Source: Erwinia endophytica
GTDB lineage: Bacteria; Pseudomonadota; Gammaproteobacteria; Enterobacterales; Enterobacteriaceae
Reading direction: 5' to 3'
Assembly (NCBI RefSeq): GCF_009295515.1
Contig: NZ_RQVV01000057.1
Location: 124,001-188,000, forward strand
DNA: 64,000 nucleotides
Part shown: piece after piece, positions 22,619 through 32,035 of the stretch
How the letters are laid out: the number at the start of each line of letters is the position of its first letter
Numbering within the stretch: position 1 is the first letter of the stretch
Program-made: the position numbers and the translations under genes
The notes under the pieces: generated by a model
What the model saw: only the letters and a program-made list of their open reading frames with translations
The model's database searches: none
What the model was told of the DNA's origin: nothing

Positions 22619-23818
22619 TTAACCCAGAGCATTGCCAAGATTGAAAACAGGCAGGTACATGGCAATCACCAGTGTTCCGACAATCCCTCCGGTGATGACC
22701 ATCATCAGCGGTTCCAGCGCGGCAGCCAGATTATCCGCCCGCTCGTGGGTGGCATTATCATACAGTTCTCCCAGTCGGGACAGCATACTGTCTAACGATC
22801 CTGCTTCTTCGCCTACGGTGATTAACTGACTGCACAACGGCGTGAACAACAGGTGCCCACTCAGAGCCTGGTGCAGAGGATAGCCACCCGAGATATGCTG
22901 CTGTAGATCGGCAATCGCCTCTCGCCACAGCCGTTGACTCAGGGTCTTTTCCACAGCCTGTAAACTTTGTAGCAGTGTCAGTCCCGCCTGCTGAGTCAGC
23001 GCCAGGGTGGTAAAGATCCTGCTCAATTGTCCGCCGCGATAAAGCTCGCCAATCAGTGGTAGCTTCAGCAATAGTCGCTGCTGCCAGCGTTGCCAGTCCG
23101 GCGAATGTCGGCTTTTCCAGCGCCAGCAGTACAGTGCTGTAAACAGTATGGCCAATAGAAGCAGGCCGTAACGCTGTATTCCCGTGGAGAGAGAAATGAT
23201 TGCCGCAGTGAATAGCGGCAGAGGTGCGTCAAAAGTCTGATAAATGGCGATGAACTCAGGCAGGACAAAGAGTAGCATCCCGATGCTGACCAGCAGGGCG
23301 ATAGCTAATACGAACACCGGGTAGCGCAGCGCTTTGATCACTTTCTTTTGCAACTGTTGTTGCCGCTCCTGCTGGCGGGCAAGCTGCAGGCAGCACTCGT
23401 CCAACTGCCCGGTTAACTCGCCAACCGCCATCAGTGCGGGGAACAGAGCAGGAAAGACGGTCGGCCAGTCCGCCAGCGCCTGTGAAAAAGGCATTCCTTC
23501 TGTTACTCGCTGTTGAATATGACCGAGCAACGCCTGCCAGCCCGGTTCTCGGTGTCCTTCACCAGTCAGTTGCAGACTGTCGGAGAGTGTCATCCCCGCC
23601 TTCAGCAGAGTGGCTAATTGGCGAAAGAAGATGATTTTATCCTGCCATTTCCAGTCGCTGGCACGGTAACGCCGTCCAGCGGTCAGCTTAAGAGGAAGTA
23701 ACTCCAGGGCCACCAGCCGTTCCATTGCCTCGTGCCGGTGAAGGCAGAAAAAAGCGCCTTGCTGTAACTGCCCCTCGTTACTGACAGCCTGCCAGCGAAA
23801 CAGCAACGGATCAGCCAT
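22619..23818 (-). CDS. hofC: Type IV pilus inner-membrane platform protein HofC (PilC/GspF family)
   Basis: Polytopic inner-membrane protein of the GspF/PilC superfamily, the platform on which the assembly ATPase works. It has the usual duplicated GspF domain: the first copy with FFRQLATLLKAGMTLSDSL and the second with FTTLALTQQAGLTLLQSL, each followed by transmembrane helices, ending MVITGGIVGTLVIAMYLPVFNLG. The ATG at 23818 (MADPLLFRWQAV) gives 399 residues and overlaps the hofB stop by 8 nt. It is the last gene of ppdD-hofB-hofC. No truncation is seen. Confidence 0.92.
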   Translation of the reverse strand: MADPLLFRWQAVSNEGQLQQGAFFCLHRHEAMERLVALELLPLKLTAGRRYRASDWKWQDKIIFFRQLATLLKAGMTLSDSLQLTGEGHREPGWQALLGHIQQRVTEGMPFSQALADWPTVFPALFPALMAVGELTGQLDECCLQLARQQERQQQLQKKVIKALRYPVFVLAIALLVSIGMLLFVLPEFIAIYQTFDAPLPLFTAAIISLSTGIQRYGLLLLAILFTALYCWRWKSRHSPDWQRWQQRLLLKLPLIGELYRGGQLSRIFTTLALTQQAGLTLLQSLQAVEKTLSQRLWREAIADLQQHISGGYPLHQALSGHLLFTPLCSQLITVGEEAGSLDSMLSRLGELYDNATHERADNLAAALEPLMMVITGGIVGTLVIAMYLPVFNLGNALG

Positions 23819-25217
23819 CGTCAGTCCCCACAATACGGTTCAGTTCCGCCAGTGTGGTGTCTCCACGATTAACACAGTGTAATCCTTCCACAAACAGCGA
23901 GTTGAAATCCTGTTGGTGTACCAGTGCCAGCAACTGTTCGTGTGAGCATTCCGCAGCGATAGCATTTTGTAATTGTGCGGTAATGGGAAGCAGTTCAAAC
24001 AGCGCCAGTCGCCCATAATAGCCGGAGTAACAGTGTTCACAGCCTACTGCTCGCCAGTTTTGTACTGTTCCAGGCCAGAGAGCCCTGGGAAAATGCGCTA
24101 AAGCCTCCGCGGGTTCCCGACAGTGCGGGCAGAGACGACGAACCAGGCGTTGGGCAATGACCAGTTTCAAGGCTGAAGCCAGTAAGTAGCCGGGAATGCC
24201 CAGTTGTCCCATGCGCGTTAGCGTTTCAGTAGTGGAATTGGTATGCAGAGTAGACAGAACCAGATGGCCTGTTTGTGCCGCTTTGATAGCGATCTCCGCC
24301 GTTTCGCTGTCACGGATTTCGCCCACCATGATTACGTCCGGATCCTGACGTAGCAAGGCGCGCAGTACGCGATTGAAATCCAGTCCGTTTCTGGGGTGGG
24401 TCTGGGTCTGATTGACACCGGGTAACGGGATTTCGATCGGGTCTTCCACACTGCATAAATTCCGGCCCGGTTCGTTAAGCGAGCTCAGCCCACTGTATAA
24501 TGTGAAAGTTTTACCGCTGCCGGTTGGTCCGGTCACCAGGATCATCCCCTGCGGTCGCGCCAGCGCCTCGCGAAAACGCCGCAGTGAGGTTAGCGACATC
24601 CCGAGATTCTCCAGCGCGACGGACTGTGTTTCGCTTTGCAGCAGGCGGACAACGGCTTTTTCGCCAAAACCGGTGGGCAGGGTGGCGAGGCGAAATGAAG
24701 CTTGTTTACCTCTTAATGTCAGTGTGAATTGCCCATCCTGTGGCATCCGACGCTCGGCAATATCCAGACTGGCCATGATCTTCAGTCGGGCCAGTAGTGC
24801 GTTGCCATTGTCGCTACCGTTCGGCGAGACAGTTTGTAGCACGCCATCCACTCGAAAGCGGATACGCAGGTCATTTGCTTGTGGTTCAATATGCACATCA
24901 GAAGCACGCTGCTCGATCGCTAAATACAGCAGGTGATCAATCCGCTCTGTTGCCGTTTCGCTGTTTCTCTCGGTGATATCGGTACGGTGTCCTGAAGAGG
25001 GATGCCCCTGTTCCTGGCGGAACTGTTCCAGACGCGCGGGTGGCCAGTACTCGACATCAATGGCGCAGTGGGCGGCAAAGCGCAGCGCCGCTATTATTTC
25101 CTGTGGGAGTGGTTCCACCGCGGCGATATGCAGCCGTTCAGTGGTGAAGTCAAGGATCACTGCCTGATTGCGCTGGCAGAGGTTTTCAACAGCGTGACGT
25201 GTCGCTGGCGTGATCAT
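23811..25217 (-). CDS. hofB: Type IV pilus assembly ATPase HofB (PilB/GspE family)
   Basis: Cytoplasmic secretion ATPase that powers pilus extension. The sequence shows Walker A GPTGSGKT, the Asp box around SVEDPIEIPLPGVNQTQ, Walker B VIMVGEIRDSETAEIA and the His box GHLVLSTLHTNS. A cysteine pair set typical of the GspE zinc insert follows (CPHC ... CEHC). At 468 residues it is slightly longer than E. coli HofB and shorter than PilB, because the N-terminal domain is reduced. Its ATG overlaps the ppdD stop by 4 nt. Confidence 0.93.
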   Translation of the reverse strand: MITPATRHAVENLCQRNQAVILDFTTERLHIAAVEPLPQEIIAALRFAAHCAIDVEYWPPARLEQFRQEQGHPSSGHRTDITERNSETATERIDHLLYLAIEQRASDVHIEPQANDLRIRFRVDGVLQTVSPNGSDNGNALLARLKIMASLDIAERRMPQDGQFTLTLRGKQASFRLATLPTGFGEKAVVRLLQSETQSVALENLGMSLTSLRRFREALARPQGMILVTGPTGSGKTFTLYSGLSSLNEPGRNLCSVEDPIEIPLPGVNQTQTHPRNGLDFNRVLRALLRQDPDVIMVGEIRDSETAEIAIKAAQTGHLVLSTLHTNSTTETLTRMGQLGIPGYLLASALKLVIAQRLVRRLCPHCREPAEALAHFPRALWPGTVQNWRAVGCEHCYSGYYGRLALFELLPITAQLQNAIAAECSHEQLLALVHQQDFNSLFVEGLHCVNRGDTTLAELNRIVGTDDG

Positions 25218-25669
25218 TGGCTGGCCTCGCTGGCCTGGTCAGCAAAACGAAAGACATTTTCACATGCTTCTTGTAACCCTGATTGCGTGGCGGTACAGCT
25301 TCGTTGCCAGCTCATTTGCCCTGCTGCGCCATCCCAAAGGGGGGACATCGTGACGGTCAGGCCACTCAAGCTTTCTTGCCCGGTTAGCGTGACTGACCCG
25401 GCGAGGACCGTCACGGCAGAAACGTAACGGGAACCTTTAGCGGACGGAATACCATTGCTGTTTTCACTGCAATCCCCGGTCCCGCCGTGTTCAATTGCGC
25501 AAAGTTCAACGGCGGTTTTAAACGGCATGGCCGTTTGCAACATGTCGGTCAATGCGGCTTTCTGCAGGTAACCCTGATAGGCAGGCAGACCAATTGCGCT
25601 GAGAATGGCGATAATGGCAATGACAATCATCAGTTCAATCAGGGTAAATCCTTGTTGCTTTTCCATCAC
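25214..25669 (-). CDS. ppdD: Type IV prepilin PpdD
   Basis: Major pilin-like protein. A short leader (MMEKQQG) is followed by the prepilin peptidase site, with cleavage before FTLIELMIVIAIIAILSAIGLPAYQ, the hydrophobic assembly helix carrying the conserved Glu5. The C-terminal globular part has four cysteines, enough for two disulfides. At 151 residues it is close to E. coli PpdD. It is the first gene of an operon with hofB and hofC. The peptidase needed to mature it is probably the A24 protein at 19.5-20.0 kb. A GGAGG site precedes the start. Confidence 0.92.
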   Translation of the reverse strand: MMEKQQGFTLIELMIVIAIIAILSAIGLPAYQGYLQKAALTDMLQTAMPFKTAVELCAIEHGGTGDCSENSNGIPSAKGSRYVSAVTVLAGSVTLTGQESLSGLTVTMSPLWDGAAGQMSWQRSCTATQSGLQEACENVFRFADQASEASQ

Positions 25670-25772
25670 GGACCTCCTTATTGATAAGAGGTTTGCAAGG
25701 TAGCGTCAGTGGCAGCCTGTGACCAGCAGATGAAAGTCGTTTATCGAGCAGGCATGGAAAACCTTTCAGTAT

Positions 25773-25790
25773 GTTGCATAAAAATACATC
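25773..25790. promoter_or_regulatory. ARG-box-like sequence upstream of ppdD
   Basis: The 18 bases GTTGCATAAAAATACATC differ from the ArgR box consensus (WNTGAATWWWWATTCANW) at only a few half-site positions and form an imperfect palindrome around AAAA. The site lies about 100 bp upstream of ppdD. A weaker relative (TTGCATAAAAAATCTG) occurs upstream of mutT near 20123, which lowers its significance. Offered as a candidate only. Confidence 0.25.
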
Positions 25791-25828
25791 GTCGGGTGAA
25801 TATGGCTCGCAACGTGGCAAAGGAAGGA

Positions 25829-25861
25829 GGAAAACGCCATCGTTGCACGATGGCGTTGGGG
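25829..25861 (-). terminator. Rho-independent terminator of nadC
   Basis: A perfect 10-bp stem (AACGCCATCG ... CGATGGCGTT) with a 5-base loop lies 20 bp beyond the nadC stop. It is followed on the minus strand by TTTTCC. Confidence 0.8.
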
Positions 25862-25877
25862 TATAAAGAGGGCGGGC

Positions 25878-26807
<930 letters not shown>

Positions 26808-26923
26808 CTAGCCTGTTTATCTGTGGCATGCCAGTTGGCTGGATTTTTCTGACCGCGCAATGTGCTTTTCGAAAAAGAGAATCATGCTACTCTGATGAAA
26901 TCTTTATAAAAGGAGAGCAGGGC

Positions 26924-27490
26924 ATGCAACTGCAAGCAGGGTGGATCCGCGGAGTGAAGCGGGTTGTGTCTCCCCATTTCAATGAACGTCCGGAAAACGA
27001 ACCGCCATCGCTTCTGGTGCTCCACAATATTAGCCTGCCACCGGGGACGTTTGGCGGACCGTGGATTGACGCGTTGTTTACCGGTAATCTCGATCCTGAA
27101 GCCGATCCTTATTTTGCGGAGATTGCGCATCTGCGGGTCTCTGCTCATTGTTTGATTCATCGCGATGGTGAAATTGTCCAGTATGTTCCTTTCCATCTTC
27201 GTGCCTGGCATGCTGGTGTGTCCTGTTACCGGGGACGTGAAGCCTGTAATGATTTTTCAATCGGCATTGAACTTGAGGGAACGGATACACTGCCTTATAC
27301 CGATGCACAGTACCTGGCGCTGGAAAAGTTGACCCGGTTGCTGATTAAGCATTATCCGCTAATTGCAGAACATATAACCGGGCATAGTGATATTGCACCG
27401 GGAAGAAAGACGGATCCTGGCCCAGCGTTTGACTGGACAAGATTCCGGCAAGCTCTGACCCATCCCGGTTGTACGTCAAAGCAGGAGTAG
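26924..27490 (+). CDS. ampD: 1,6-anhydro-N-acetylmuramyl-L-alanine amidase AmpD
   Basis: Cytoplasmic zinc amidase of muropeptide recycling; its loss derepresses inducible AmpC beta-lactamase where ampR is present. The amidase_2 zinc ligands appear in VLHNISLP and [19 protein letters not shown]. The usual cysteine of GHCDIAP is serine here. The ATG at 26924, 6 bases after AAGGAGAG, gives 188 residues (183 in E. coli); the longer in-frame ORF from 26771 lacks a ribosome-binding site. ampE follows after 5 bp. Confidence 0.96.
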   Translation: MQLQAGWIRGVKRVVSPHFNERPENEPPSLLVLHNISLPPGTFGGPWIDALFTGNLDPEADPYFAEIAHLRVSAHCLIHRDGEIVQYVPFHLRAWHAGVSCYRGREACNDFSIGIELEGTDTLPYTDAQYLALEKLTRLLIKHYPLIAEHITGHSDIAPGRKTDPGPAFDWTRFRQALTHPGCTSKQE

Positions 27491-27495
27491 CAGGC

Positions 27496-28350
27496 ATGAC
27501 GCTTTTTAGTTTGTTGTTGGTGTTAGGTTGGGAGCGCCTGTTTAAAATGGGTGAGCACTGGCAGTTGGATCACCATCTGGCGGTTATTTTCCGCAGAAGA
27601 AAGCACTTTTCAATGTCGCAGACGTTGATCATGTTGCTGCTGACCATGGCAATCATTGTGCTGTGCCTGGTGGTGTTAAAGGGGCTGTTTTTTGGCTTTT
27701 TGCTGCTGATTTTCTGGGTGGGCGTGGGTCTGCTGTGTATTGGTGCGGGTTCAGTACGCTTGCATTATCACGCCTATCTCAAAGCGGCCAGTGATAATGA
27801 TATTGCAGCCCACACAGCCATGGCTGAAGAACTGACGTTGATCCATGGTTTACCCGTAGAGTGTGATGAGCGTGAATACCTCCGCGAGTTGCAAAACGCC
27901 TTATTGTGGATTAATTATCGCTTCTATCTGGCGCCGTTGTTCTGGTTTGTCGTCGGTGGGGCCTGGGGGCCTGTGTTACTGGTCGGCTATGCTTTTCTGC
28001 GCGCCTGGCAGAGTTGGCTGGCGCGTCATCATTCTCCCCTTGAACGTTCCCAGTCGGGTGTTGATGCCATCCTCCATGTTATTGACTGGATCCCGGTTCG
28101 TCTGGTGGGGGCAGCGTATGCTTTATTGGGACATGGTGAACGTGCATTGCCCGCCTGGCTCGCTTCTCTGGGAGACCGTCATACGCCGCAATATCAGGTA
28201 TTGACCCGATTAGCACAGTTTTCACTGGCTCGAGATCCGCACATGGATAAAGTGGAAACTCCCCGTGTTGCCGTTGCGCTGGCTAAGAAAGTGTCACTGG
28301 TGGTGGTGGTGGCTGTTGCGCTGCTGACGATATATGGCACGCTGGTTTAA
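27496..28350 (+). CDS. ampE: Membrane signalling protein AmpE
   Basis: Inner-membrane protein co-transcribed with ampD; its molecular role is not well settled (linked to beta-lactamase regulation signalling, CobD/CbiB-like fold). At 284 residues it equals E. coli AmpE. Hydrophobic segments lie near residues 45-85, 140-165 and 262-284, and the conserved [10 protein letters not shown] and [23 protein letters not shown] are present. The ATG at 27496 follows AGGAG. Confidence 0.95.
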   Translation: MTLFSLLLVLGWERLFKMGEHWQLDHHLAVIFRRRKHFSMSQTLIMLLLTMAIIVLCLVVLKGLFFGFLLLIFWVGVGLLCIGAGSVRLHYHAYLKAASDNDIAAHTAMAEELTLIHGLPVECDEREYLRELQNALLWINYRFYLAPLFWFVVGGAWGPVLLVGYAFLRAWQSWLARHHSPLERSQSGVDAILHVIDWIPVRLVGAAYALLGHGERALPAWLASLGDRHTPQYQVLTRLAQFSLARDPHMDKVETPRVAVALAKKVSLVVVVAVALLTIYGTLV

Positions 28351-28355
28351 CAGGT

Positions 28356-28380
28356 ATCTCCGGCCCACCGGGCCGGAGAT
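28356..28380 (+). terminator. Strong hairpin after ampE
   Basis: A perfect 11-bp stem (ATCTCCGGCCC-ACC-GGGCCGGAGAT) begins 6 bp after the ampE stop. It is followed by GAGAAAAAAG rather than a T run on the + strand. It may end ampDE transcripts or, with the T run on the opposite strand lying upstream of it, simply stabilise the 3' end. Confidence 0.6.
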
Positions 28381-28477
28381 GAGAAAAAAGCGATCCAAAT
28401 AATAAAATCAGTGATTTATTGTTTCAGTCAACAGGGTAAATCAGGTTGATGTATTTTCATTGTTACTGAACAGCACC

Positions 28478-28777
28478 TCAATGAGTTTTACTGCCCTTAC
28501 AGCCACTGCCACTGTTGCTACTACTGCTGCTACTGCTACTACTGCTGCTACTGCTATCGCTATTGAACAGAGCATCAACAAATGCCCCGATGGTATTACC
28601 AAACGCACTGCTAATTGTTTCGCCGACAGAGCTAATAAGATTTGACACCACAGTGCCAATCACAGGAATAACGATCAGACTGCTAATAATAACGCCGCCT
28701 ATCACCCAGTCAGAGGTATCAGAGTCAGTACCGGCACCACTAATAACTTCAATTTCCTGCGTAGAGAGTTCTCTCAT
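28478..28777 (-). CDS. Candidate class II microcin-like bacteriocin precursor
   Basis: A 99-residue peptide whose first 16 residues, MRELSTQEIEVISGAG, closely resemble the leaders of class II microcins such as MccH47 (MREITESQLRYISGAG), which are cut after a double-glycine-type GG/GA/GG site by ABC exporters. The predicted mature part has an acidic N-terminus, a hydrophobic glycine-rich core (WVIGGVIISSLIVIPVIGTV) with amphipathic helices, then a tail with 12 consecutive serines (residues 76-87, in Asp-Ser-rich context) ending NSGSGCKGSKTH. AAGGCGG precedes the ATG. The gene stands alone between ampE and aroP in AT-rich DNA. No immunity, exporter or siderophore-modification gene is visible nearby, so function is unproven. 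Confidence 0.55.
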   Translation of the reverse strand: MRELSTQEIEVISGAGTDSDTSDWVIGGVIISSLIVIPVIGTVVSNLISSVGETISSAFGNTIGAFVDALFNSDSSSSSSSSSSSSSNSGSGCKGSKTH

Positions 28778-29176
28778 TTAATGACCGCCTTGTATTATTT
28801 ACATTGCTAATGTTCCCGGAAGTTATTTTCCAGGAGTGAAAGTGAAAATGAAGACTGTTTTATAGTGCAATATTGTACCTAAGTACAATGTTTACTTATC
28901 TTAAAATTTAATTACTCGGCTGAAATAAATATTATCTAATCTCTTTTGGAGTTATTGATTTATTATTTTCTTATGCGTTCAAGAAATATATTTTCTGACT
29001 TTTATCGTTATAATCTGAATAATTTAAGCTATCGGAAAGGGGGAGAGTGAGCAAATATCAAGGCGCTTACCCTGGCAAGTGAGAGTCGGACTTTCGTGCG
29101 GTCAATGAATCTGCCGCGTGCAGGATGAACGGTATAACATGTTGTGTGGTATTCATTTCCGGCGATACCGGGCGAG
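28778..29176. other. AT-rich intergenic stretch upstream of the microcin-like gene
   Basis: About 400 bp with clearly lower GC than the flanks and no ORF above 30 codons that could be supported on either strand. A 25-codon + strand frame from 28973 (MRSRNIFSDFYRYN...) and a 29-codon minus frame ending at 29066 lack good ribosome-binding sites. It presumably contains the promoter of the microcin-like gene. Nothing else was recognised. Confidence 0.6.
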
Positions 29177-29204
29177 AAAACCCCACGTTAATGCGTGGGG
29201 TTAA
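29177..29204 (-). terminator. Rho-independent terminator of aroP
   Basis: The inverted repeat AACCCCACG ... CGTGGGGTT is followed on the minus strand by TTCTC, 30 bp after the aroP stop codon. Confidence 0.75.
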
Positions 29205-29234
29205 TGGCGGTATAAGAAGTGATCCTGACCGGCT

Positions 29235-30596
29235 TTAAGATTTAACGGTTACGGCGCGATTTTTAATCGCATAACCGATAGCCAGAATTACCAGCCAGAC
29301 CGGGATCAGCCAGACTGAGATCGCCATATCCGGCGTCAGCGCCATGATGAGCAGGATTCCGGCCATGAACAGCAGACAGATCCAGTTGCCGACAGGATAA
29401 AACAGTGCCTTAAAGCGGGTTTGTACGCCTTGTTGTTGCTTTTTGCGGCGAAACTTCAGGTGTGCCAGGCTGATCATCGCCCAGTTGATCACCAGCGCTG
29501 AAACCACCAGCGCCATCAGCAGGCCAAAGGCTTCTCCCGGCATCAGATAATTGATCAGCACGCAAATCGCGGTTGCCGCAGCGGAAACGCCGATCGCCAC
29601 GACCGGGACGCCACGCGCATCCACTTTCAGCAATGATTTAGGGCCATTGCCCTGTTTCGCCAGACCGTACAGCATACGACTGTTGCAGTACACGCAGCTG
29701 TTATAAACCGATAAGGCGGCCGTCAGGATAACCACATTTAGCGCGTTGGCCACCAGACTGTCGCCGAGGTCATGGAAAATCATTACAAACGGACTGCCGC
29801 CTTCAATCACTTTGGTCCACGGATAGAGAGAAAGCAGCACGGTCAATGAGCCAATATAGAAAATCAGGATGCGGTACAGTACCTGATTGGTCGCTTTGGG
29901 AATGCTTTTTTCCGGGTTATCCGCTTCAGCTGCGGTAATACCGACCAGCTCAAGTCCGCCGAAGGAGAACATAATGACCGCCATGGCCATCACCAGGCCG
30001 GAGAGACCATGCGGAAAGAAGCCGCCTTTATCCCACAGATTAGACACTGATGCATCAGGGCCGGCCCGGCCACCGAACAGCAGCCAGCCGCCGAACAGGA
30101 TCATCCCGACTACTGCCACCACTTTGATAATGGAGAACCAGAATTCCATCTCGCCATAGACTTTAACGTTAGTCAGATTAATGGCGTTGATCAGCAGGAA
30201 AAACACAGCAGCTGAAACCCAGGTAGGGATTTCCGGCCACCAGTACTGTACGTAGATACCCACCGCGGTCAACTCGGCCATCGCAACCAAGACATACAGG
30301 ACCCAATAGTTCCAGCCAGAAGCGAAACCAGCAAAATTCCCCCAGTATTTATAGGCGAAATGGCTGAAGGAACCGGCTACAGGTTCTTCCACCACCATCT
30401 CGCCCAGTTGCCGCATAATCATAAAGGCGATGAAGCCGCCGATGGCATAGCCTAACAGTACGGCGGGACCGGCCATTTTTATCGTCTGTGCGATCCCCAG
30501 AAACAGGCCGGTACCGATGGCACCTCCCAACGCGATCAACTGAATATGGCGGTTTTTAAGCCCGCGCTTCAGCGTATCACCCTGCTGTTGTTGCAT
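29235..30596 (-). CDS. aroP: General aromatic amino acid permease AroP
   Basis: Amino acid-polyamine-organocation (APC) family proton symporter for phenylalanine, tyrosine and tryptophan. It has about 12 transmembrane segments. The N-terminal LKRGLKNRHIQLIALGGAIGTGLFLG and the EEPVAGSFSHFAYKYWG region match E. coli AroP across most of the chain. At 453 residues it is four shorter than that protein. AroP is preferred over PheP by position next to pdhR and by overall similarity. Transcription is likely controlled by TyrR through a box about 70 bp upstream. Confidence 0.93.
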   Translation of the reverse strand: MQQQQGDTLKRGLKNRHIQLIALGGAIGTGLFLGIAQTIKMAGPAVLLGYAIGGFIAFMIMRQLGEMVVEEPVAGSFSHFAYKYWGNFAGFASGWNYWVLYVLVAMAELTAVGIYVQYWWPEIPTWVSAAVFFLLINAINLTNVKVYGEMEFWFSIIKVVAVVGMILFGGWLLFGGRAGPDASVSNLWDKGGFFPHGLSGLVMAMAVIMFSFGGLELVGITAAEADNPEKSIPKATNQVLYRILIFYIGSLTVLLSLYPWTKVIEGGSPFVMIFHDLGDSLVANALNVVILTAALSVYNSCVYCNSRMLYGLAKQGNGPKSLLKVDARGVPVVAIGVSAAATAICVLINYLMPGEAFGLLMALVVSALVINWAMISLAHLKFRRKKQQQGVQTRFKALFYPVGNWICLLFMAGILLIMALTPDMAISVWLIPVWLVILAIGYAIKNRAVTVKS

Positions 30597-30665
30597 AATA
30601 AACCTCGTTATCTCGTTATTTTTTTTAACTCAGGACATGCCTTTGTCGGTCTTTTAATTAGCCAA

Positions 30666-30683
30666 TGTACTGAAATATGTACA
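30666..30683. promoter_or_regulatory. TyrR box candidate upstream of aroP
   Basis: TGTACTGAAATATGTACA fits the 18-bp TyrR box (TGTAAA-N6-TTTACA) with the essential G and C at their correct spacing and two mismatches per palindrome. It lies 70 bp upstream of the aroP start codon. TyrR control of aroP is established in E. coli. Confidence 0.55.
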
Positions 30684-31061
30684 GTACTGTCAGTAATAAA
30701 AATGAGAGGGTGCTATCTTCGCGACAAGAATAGTGATAAGTGCGGCGCATTGCACACGCTTTCTCTTTGTTGGGCGGGGGAATGCTTAAAAAAACAGCCG
30801 CCATCCAGCCACGGTCTTCCGGTCATCAACCTGGGGTAAAAAAGAAGTTGCGGTACCCCCTGCTATAACCGGGCGATTTTTTGTCATAACTATTTGCAGT
30901 GTTTCAGGAAATTAATAAAAACTTAACATTCAACATTGCTCTGACCCTGATTGTTTTAATCCCGGCTATTGTGAAGAAATAACAATACTATCGTCCGATT
31001 TTGGTGAGTTGCCATATAGACATCAGGTGAATACTTTGTTACTTTACGAGCATCTTTTTGC
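30684..31061. other. aroP-pdhR intergenic region
   Basis: Divergent promoter region of about 510 bp in total. Apart from the TyrR-like and PdhR-like sites annotated separately, nothing recognisable was found. A short G-rich stretch and an AT-rich part before the PdhR site are present. Confidence 0.5.
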
Positions 31062-31078
31062 AATTGGTATTACCAATT
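31062..31078. promoter_or_regulatory. PdhR operator
   Basis: AATTGGTATTACCAATT is a perfect 17-bp palindrome matching the PdhR operator (ATTGGTnnnACCAAT type). It lies 29 bp upstream of the pdhR start. In E. coli, PdhR binds here and represses pdhR-aceEF-lpd until pyruvate releases it; the same autoregulation is expected. Confidence 0.92.
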
Positions 31079-31107
31079 TACTCTGGCAGATAGTAGAAGA
31101 AGGGACG

Positions 31108-31872
31108 ATGGCCTACAGTAAAATCCGCCAACCAAAGCTATCCGACGCAATTGAGCAACAACTCGAATCCCTGATCATGGAAGGAACTCTGCGCCCGGGT
31201 GAAAAGCTGCTCCCTGAACGCGAACTGGCTAAACAGTTTGATGTCTCTCGCCCTTCTCTTCGTGAAGCTATCCAACGTTTGGAAGCAAAAGGCTTGCTAC
31301 TGCGCCGTCAGGGCGGTGGCACTTTTGTACAAAAAAATTTATGGCAAAGTCTGAGCGATCCGCTGGTGACGCTCCTGGCGGGTCATCCTGAATCCCAGTT
31401 TGATTTGCTGGAAACGCGTCATGCGCTGGAAGGGATCGCCGCCTATTATGCCGCGTTGCGTGGGACGGAAGATGATATTGAGCGGATCCGCCACTGCCAT
31501 GTACAGATTCAGGCCGCGCAGGACAGCGGCGACCATGACGCCGAGGCGAATGCCGTCATGCAGTACCAGATAGCCGTCACCGAGGCCGCGCACAATGTGG
31601 TGCTGCTGCATTTGCTCCGCTCAATGGGGCCGATGCTGGAACAGAACGTCCGACAGAATTTTGAATTGCTCTACTCGCGCCGCGAAATGCTGGCAAAAGT
31701 GAGCGGTCATCGCGCCAGTATTTTTGAGGCGATTGTGGCACGCGAACCTGAAAAGGCCCGTGAGGCCTCACACCGCCACCTGGCGTTTATCGAGGAAATA
31801 TTGCTGGACAGAAGTCGGGAGCAGAGCCGTAGAGAACGCTCCTTGCGACGTTTACAGCAACGTAACGAATAA
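31108..31872 (+). CDS. pdhR: Pyruvate dehydrogenase complex repressor PdhR
   Basis: GntR-family (FCD subfamily) regulator that senses pyruvate. It has an N-terminal winged helix (about residues 9-75, [37 protein letters not shown]) and a C-terminal all-helical FCD effector domain with conserved histidines. The ATG at 31108 ([13 protein letters not shown]), after AAGAAGGG, gives 254 residues, identical to E. coli. The in-frame extension to 31009 crosses the operator and is rejected. It is the first gene of pdhR-aceE-aceF-lpd. Confidence 0.97.
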   Translation: MAYSKIRQPKLSDAIEQQLESLIMEGTLRPGEKLLPERELAKQFDVSRPSLREAIQRLEAKGLLLRRQGGGTFVQKNLWQSLSDPLVTLLAGHPESQFDLLETRHALEGIAAYYAALRGTEDDIERIRHCHVQIQAAQDSGDHDAEANAVMQYQIAVTEAAHNVVLLHLLRSMGPMLEQNVRQNFELLYSRREMLAKVSGHRASIFEAIVAREPEKAREASHRHLAFIEEILLDRSREQSRRERSLRRLQQRNE

Positions 31873-31946
31873 AACGCGTAAAGATACGCGGCAACTCGGC
31901 CCAAATTCACCGGCGTAGGTCACGTCAGGGATTTGGGTATAACGAT

Positions 31947-31996
31947 GGGCCTGTCTCCTTGTGCTTTTTCAACCAGAACACACGGAGACAGGTCCC
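31947..31996 (+). promoter_or_regulatory. Long stem-loop in the pdhR-aceE leader
   Basis: GGGCCTGTCTCC-T-TGTG pairs with CACA-C-GGAGACAGG-TCC over about 16 bp with one mismatch and a 15-base loop. It lies 40 bp upstream of the aceE start. No T run follows, so it is not a simple terminator. It may protect or process the mRNA between pdhR and aceE. Confidence 0.65.
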
Positions 31997-32035
31997 GGAC
32001 AATTCAACGTATTAGGCACAGATAAGGAATCCCCC

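Noticed and set aside
28778-29234. Small frames near the microcin-like gene as an immunity gene
   Set aside because: The only candidates (25 and 29 codons) lack ribosome-binding sites and do not look like membrane immunity proteins.
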